This document shows positions 30,179 to 33,710 of a DNA stretch of 33,710 nucleotides, in pieces (position 1 is the stretch's first letter; each line of letters begins with the position of its first letter). This stretch comes from an uncultured Flavonifractor sp. (GTDB lineage: Bacteria; Bacillota; Clostridia; Oscillospirales; Oscillospiraceae), in the NCBI GenBank assembly GCA_947384055.1, contig CANDFO010000022.1:1-33710 (forward strand). Reading direction: 5' to 3'. Position numbers and translations under genes: made by a program. A model generated the notes under the pieces. That model did not search any database. It was given only the letters and a program-made list of their open reading frames with translations, and was not told the DNA's origin.

Positions 30179-31546
30179 ATGATGGAGCTGAGTATGACCC
30201 AGAAGCAGACGCAGACCTTATCGCCCCAGATGATGCAGTCCATGGAAGTGCTCCAGATGGGCTCCCAGGAGCTGCTGGAGTATATCGAGGAGGCGGTTCA
30301 GGAGAATCCGGTGCTGGAGCGGGAGGAGACCTACGACCGGCGGGACGAGTCCGCCGACCTGCGCCGGAAGCTGGAATGGCTGGAGTCCACCGACCCCCAG
30401 AACCGCTACTACCACCAGCAGGACTCTGAGGATGAAAACGACCCCATCCGCAATTACGGCACAGTGGAAGACCGGGAGGAGAACCTGTATTATTACGTCT
30501 TGTCCCAGCTGCGGGTGCTGGAGCTGGACCCCCAGGTGATGACCTGCGCCGAGTTTCTGGTGGAGAGCCTGAATCAGAACGGCTGGCTGGACGAGCCCCT
30601 GTCCGCCATAGCCCGCAGCCTGGGCCGGCCTGAGGAGGAGCTGGAGGAGGCCCTGTCGGTGGTGCAGTCCCTGGAGCCCGCCGGCGTGGGGGCCCGGGAC
30701 CTGTCCGAGTGCCTGCGGCTCCAGCTGGTGCGGCGGAGCCCGGTGGACCAGCTGGCGGTGGAGATTGCCGAGCATCATCTGGACGCCCTGTCCAAAAGCC
30801 GTTACGGGCTTATCGCCCGGGAGCTCAACGCCGGCCAGGAGCAGGTGCGCCGGTCCTGCGACCTGATCCGAAGCCTGAACCCCCGGCCCGGCACGGGCTT
30901 TGCCGCCCGGGAAAACCTTACCTATATCAATCCGGACATCATCGTGGTCAGCTTTCCCGACCACTTTGAGCTGCTGACCAACGATTACTATTTCCCCACC
31001 CTGAACATCAGCGGCTACTACAGCCGCCTGCTGAAGGAGAGCGACGAGGCGGAGGTCAAAGACTATCTCACCGGCAAGGTCCGCCAGGCAAAGTGGATGG
31101 TCCGGGCCATTGAACAGCGGCGGAGCACCCTTATGGCCTGCGCCCAGTGTATTCTGGAGCTTCAGGAGGCCTTTTTCCGTAAGGGGCCGGGCCACCTGGT
31201 GCCCATGTCCCTGGCGGATGTGGCTTCCCGCATCGGGGTGCACGAATCCACCGTCAGCCGGGCTGCCAGAGACAAATATATCCAGTGCTCCATGGGGGTG
31301 TATCCCCTGAGCTACTTCTTTTCCCGGAGCCTGGGCGGGGAGGGCGCGGATGCGGCTTCCCCGGACGCGGCCAAGGCCCTGCTGAAAAAGCTCATCGGGG
31401 AGGAGGACAAACGCAGGCCCCTGTCGGACCAGAAGCTCTGCCAGCTGATGGAGGACCGGGGATGCACCCTCTCCCGGCGGACGGTGGCCAAATACCGGGA
31501 TGAGCTGCATATACCCAGCACCACGGGCAGAAAGCAGTATGAATGA
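30179..31546 (+). CDS. rpoN: RNA polymerase sigma-54 factor
   Basis: This is a 455-residue protein. The start is ATG 30179 (or the adjacent 30182) behind GGGAGG. The glutamine-rich activator-interacting region I is at the N-terminus (MTQKQTQTLSPQMMQSMEVL, then ENPVLE). An acidic stretch follows (~60-95), then the core-binding domain (LNQNGWLDEPL and LEPAGVGARDLSECL), the helix-turn-helix (VASRIGVHESTVSRAARDKY) and the RpoN box (SRRTVAKYRDELHIPS) that reads the -24 element. Sigma-54 needs AAA+ activators; none is encoded here. The HAD gene follows after 61 bp and is probably cotranscribed. Confidence 0.97.
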   Translation: MMELSMTQKQTQTLSPQMMQSMEVLQMGSQELLEYIEEAVQENPVLEREETYDRRDESADLRRKLEWLESTDPQNRYYHQQDSEDENDPIRNYGTVEDREENLYYYVLSQLRVLELDPQVMTCAEFLVESLNQNGWLDEPLSAIARSLGRPEEELEEALSVVQSLEPAGVGARDLSECLRLQLVRRSPVDQLAVEIAEHHLDALSKSRYGLIARELNAGQEQVRRSCDLIRSLNPRPGTGFAARENLTYINPDIIVVSFPDHFELLTNDYYFPTLNISGYYSRLLKESDEAEVKDYLTGKVRQAKWMVRAIEQRRSTLMACAQCILELQEAFFRKGPGHLVPMSLADVASRIGVHESTVSRAARDKYIQCSMGVYPLSYFFSRSLGGEGADAASPDAAKALLKKLIGEEDKRRPLSDQKLCQLMEDRGCTLSRRTVAKYRDELHIPSTTGRKQYE

Positions 31547-31607
31547 GCGGGCGCGCAGGCCGGCGGGAACGCTTCCGCCGTACCTATCAAAAAACGGGAG
31601 GTACAGT

Positions 31608-32258
31608 ATGGACTGGAAGGCGGTACTGTTCGATTTTGACTACACCCTGGGGGATGCAACCGACGCGATTGTGGCGGGCTTTCAGTACGCCTTTGAGCAG
31701 ATGGGCCACCCCATCCCCGACCGGGAGACGGTGCGCGGCACCGTGGGCTATATGCTGGAGGACAGCTATACCCGCCTCACCGGGGACGCCGGCCCCGCAA
31801 GGCGGGAGGAATTCCGGGAGCTGTACCGGATAAAAGCCGGGCCGCTTCAGGTGGAAACCACCCGGCTTTTCCCCGGCGCTGTGGAGCTGCTGGAGGCCCT
31901 CCGGGACCGTGGCATCCCCGCCGGCGTGGTCAGCAGCAAGGGTGGCTCCATCCTGCGGGAGGTGGCGGAGGCCAAAGGGATTTTGCCCCTGCTTGCCTCC
32001 ATCACCGGCGGCGACCAGGTGTCCCGCCCCAAGCCGGACCCGGAGGGGCTTTTACAGGCCATCGGTAGCCTGGGGCTGAAGCCGGAGCAGGTGCTCTTTT
32101 GCGGCGATACGGTGATTGACGCCGAGACCGCCCAGCGGGCAGGCGCGCCCTTCTGCGCCGTTCTCAACGGCACCACCGGGGCGGCGGCCTTCGACACCTT
32201 TCCCCGCGTACATATCGCCCCGGACCTGTGGGACCTGAAAGCCTGGTTGGGGATCTGA
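31608..32258 (+). CDS. HAD-superfamily phosphatase
   Basis: This 216-residue protein starts at ATG 31608 behind GGGAGG. HAD motifs are complete: motif I VLFDFDYTLGDATD (nucleophile and acid/base Asp), motif II VVSSKG, the motif III Lys in SRPKPDPEGLL, and motif IV FCGDTVIDAETAQRAG. The cap insert between motif I and II and the overall length resemble phosphoglycolate phosphatase or PpaX-type pyrophosphatase. Substrate cannot be decided from sequence. It ends at TGA 32256-32258 just before a terminator hairpin. Confidence 0.88.
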   Translation: MDWKAVLFDFDYTLGDATDAIVAGFQYAFEQMGHPIPDRETVRGTVGYMLEDSYTRLTGDAGPARREEFRELYRIKAGPLQVETTRLFPGAVELLEALRDRGIPAGVVSSKGGSILREVAEAKGILPLLASITGGDQVSRPKPDPEGLLQAIGSLGLKPEQVLFCGDTVIDAETAQRAGAPFCAVLNGTTGAAAFDTFPRVHIAPDLWDLKAWLGI

Positions 32259-32274
32259 ACGGAGACAGCACAAG

Positions 32275-32304
32275 AGCCCTCCGCGCCGGTTGGCGCGGAG
32301 GGCT
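32275..32304 (+). terminator. Terminator-like hairpin, upstream flank of element A copy 4
   Basis: The arms 32275-32287 and 32292-32304 form a perfect 13-bp stem with a GGTT loop, 16 nt after the HAD stop. It is followed by element A and not by T. The 30 bp are identical to 32508-32537. Confidence 0.75.
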
Positions 32305-32507
32305 GAGCCTGTCGGAAAAGGCCAGAGGCCTTTTCCGACAAAAGAGCTACGGCCTGCCGCGCGCACCCTTCGGGCACACTTGCAGGCCGAGCAGTGTCAT
32401 TTTCGAGGCACATGTCCCCGAAAATGACCAGTTTTGACTTTATTTTGCCGCCCCGGTCGGCAAAACTCTGCGAGGCTTTCCCGTGGGGGAAGTTTTTTGA
32501 CAGTCTG
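32305..32507 (+). repeat. Element A, copy 4 (203 bp)
   Basis: It begins GAGCCTGTCGGAAAAGG and ends TTTTTTGACAGTCTG. Hairpin 1 has a compensated change relative to the other copies (CGGAAAAGG with CCTTTTCCG instead of CGAAAAAGG with CCTTTTTCG). Hairpin 4 is shortened by two pairs. The core is identical to the other copies. It lies between the convergent HAD and LCP genes. Confidence 0.85.
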
Positions 32508-32537
32508 AGCCCTCCGCGCCGGTTGGCGCGGAGGGCT
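32508..32537 (+). terminator. Terminator hairpin, downstream flank of element A copy 4
   Basis: It is an exact 30-bp duplicate of 32275-32304 and is followed by CTCAGCTTG, with no T-run. It lies 25 bp from the stop of the convergent LCP gene. Confidence 0.7.
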
Positions 32538-32562
32538 CTCAGCTTGCCGAAAGGCCGGTCCG

Positions 32563-33642
32563 CTAATTCTTCTGCGCAATCTGCAGCATATCTGCCGTGA
32601 CGTTGGTGGTATAGGGATTGAGGCCGCAGGTGTTGATCACCTCCAGCACCCCTTCCGGCTCCAGCTGGTAGCACCAGGTCCAGCCGTGATAGGTCACGCT
32701 GCCGTCCCCGGGCAGGACCGCGGTGGTCAGCCCCTGGGAAAAGTCGAACTCCAGGGCCTTGGACGCGAAAAAGGTCAGCGCCGGAATGTCCAGGTCGGTC
32801 TCCACATTCTCCAAAAAGATATCGTAATACTCCAGAAAATTCTGGGGGTTGGACAGGGCCTTTTTCAGCACCGCCACCAGCAGGTTCCGCTGCGTGTCGG
32901 TGCGGCCGATGTCCGCGCCGCTGTATACGTCATAGGTCTTTACCCTGCCGTCCTCATCAATGTAGGAGTTCTGGCGGCACCGGGACACCTTCAGTGCGTC
33001 GGTCCCTGAGAGCCACTGCATCCCCTTGTTAAAGTGGATATGCAGGTCCTGGGTGGGGTCGTCATAGCTCATGTTCACAGGCACGTAGAAGTCAATGCCT
33101 CCCACGGCGTCCACCAGCCGGACAAAGCCCCGCATGTTTACCCGCACGTAATAGTCGATGGGGAAGCCCAGAATCCTGCCCACCTCCTCCCGGAGGGCGT
33201 CTATGCCGTTAAAGGCATACATGCTGTTGAGCTTGTAAAACCCCCGGCCGTTGGAGCGCACCCCGTCGATCATGGTGTCCCGGGGCAGGGAGACCAGCCC
33301 CGCCTTCTGGCTGACGGTGTCATAGGTGAGGACCATCATGGTGTCGGTGTTTCCGCTGGCCTGGTCGGTGGCGGCCAGCAGGAAGGTATAGGTGTATTCC
33401 TTGCGGACCATGCCCGGCTCCGGTGTGTCCGCCGGAGTGCCGCCGGGAACGGGAGCCGGGGTCCCGGCGGAGGAGGCGGGGTCCCGTCCGCCGGGCTGTT
33501 TGTGCTCCGGCGGACGGCTCAGGTAGCGGAACGCGCCGTAAAGCAGGACAATCACGGCGGAAAGCGCTACCAGCACCGCATATATGGTTTTCCCCACCCG
33601 GCGGGCGGGGGGGACATTGGGTTTTTGCACACGTCGGCCCAC
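32563..33642 (-). CDS. LytR-CpsA-Psr (LCP) family cell-wall protein
   Basis: LCP enzymes transfer lipid-linked anionic polymers onto peptidoglycan outside the cell. One membrane helix (TIYAVLVALSAVIVLLYGAF) follows a short basic N-terminus, then a Pro/Gly-rich spacer. The catalytic domain shows NTDTMMVLTYDTVSQKAGLV, SLPRDTMID, LVDAVGGIDFYVP and LSGTDALKVSRCRQ, with the Arg and Asp residues that hold the polyprenyl phosphate and Mg2+. GTG 33642 behind AGAAGGGGG is the most likely start (359 residues). The frame stays open to a GTG at 33705, near the window edge, so a longer N-terminus cannot be excluded. Confidence 0.9.
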   Translation of the reverse strand: MGRRVQKPNVPPARRVGKTIYAVLVALSAVIVLLYGAFRYLSRPPEHKQPGGRDPASSAGTPAPVPGGTPADTPEPGMVRKEYTYTFLLAATDQASGNTDTMMVLTYDTVSQKAGLVSLPRDTMIDGVRSNGRGFYKLNSMYAFNGIDALREEVGRILGFPIDYYVRVNMRGFVRLVDAVGGIDFYVPVNMSYDDPTQDLHIHFNKGMQWLSGTDALKVSRCRQNSYIDEDGRVKTYDVYSGADIGRTDTQRNLLVAVLKKALSNPQNFLEYYDIFLENVETDLDIPALTFFASKALEFDFSQGLTTAVLPGDGSVTYHGWTWCYQLEPEGVLEVINTCGLNPYTTNVTADMLQIAQKN

Positions 33643-33710
33643 GAGGGTCGCCCCCTTCTCTGATGTGAATGCAGGCGCAAGGAACAGGCGGTTAAATCGA
33701 CGCACACGGA

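Noticed and set aside
1..33710. Prophage, integrative element or intact insertion sequence
   Set aside because: No integrase, transposase, phage structural or conjugation gene is found on either strand.

Overview
This 33.7 kb window looks like chromosomal DNA of a GC-rich Clostridia species, most likely a gut Oscillospiraceae relative (Flavonifractor-like). That placement is an inference from gene content (DUF4317 protein, vanG-type ligase, SLH surface protein, rpsO-pnp pair), AGGAGG-type ribosome binding sites and sigma-A-like promoters, many with an extended TGn -10. There is no rRNA, tRNA, CRISPR array, intact insertion sequence or prophage.

Layout. 1-6218 (+): the C-terminal part of a P-type cation ATPase, a metallophosphatase, then rpsO and pnp separated by two strong hairpins. 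6616-7584 (-): a LysO-type lysine exporter with a long hairpin-rich leader. 8092-11486 (+): a compact VanG-type D-Ala-D-Ser peptidoglycan cluster (ligase, D,D-peptidase, hexapeptide acyltransferase, VanT-like racemase) with no VanR/VanS regulator in view. 11683-12813 (+): a DUF4317 protein, followed by an apparently free-standing structured RNA (about 12965-13198). 13247-15256 (-) and 15483-17417 (+): a divergent pair, a membrane/Rossmann/RyR-domain protein (with a phosphopantetheinyl transferase behind it) facing a membrane protein with a TIR-like domain. 17688-19247 (-) and 19667-23569 (+): a divergent surface pair, a Cthe_2159-like lipoprotein and a 1300-residue SLH protein. 24089-29864 (-): gluQ, then carAB. 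30179-32258 (+): rpoN (sigma-54) and a HAD phosphatase. 32563-33642 (-): a LytR-CpsA-Psr cell-wall ligase.

The most striking signal is non-coding. A 203-204 bp element, here called element A, occurs four times (6303-6505, 17438-17641, 23871-24073 on the minus strand, 32305-32507). It has imperfect terminal inverted repeats, five successive hairpins and a 36-nt core that is identical in all four copies. Every copy lies between two convergent genes; four of the five convergent junctions in the window carry one, and no other junction does. Every copy is flanked on both sides by direct repeats of the local terminator hairpin (only one stem arm in one copy). In one case both hairpin copies differ by compensatory changes, and one element hairpin covaries too. 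A second, palindrome-rich repeat family (element B, 23688-23784 and 25190-25399) and a six-hairpin cluster in the lysO leader add to an unusually structured intergenic landscape.

Functionally, several loci concern the cell envelope: the van cluster, LCP protein, SLH protein and lipoprotein. The RyR/TIR-like pair is the best candidate for an undescribed signalling or defence module.
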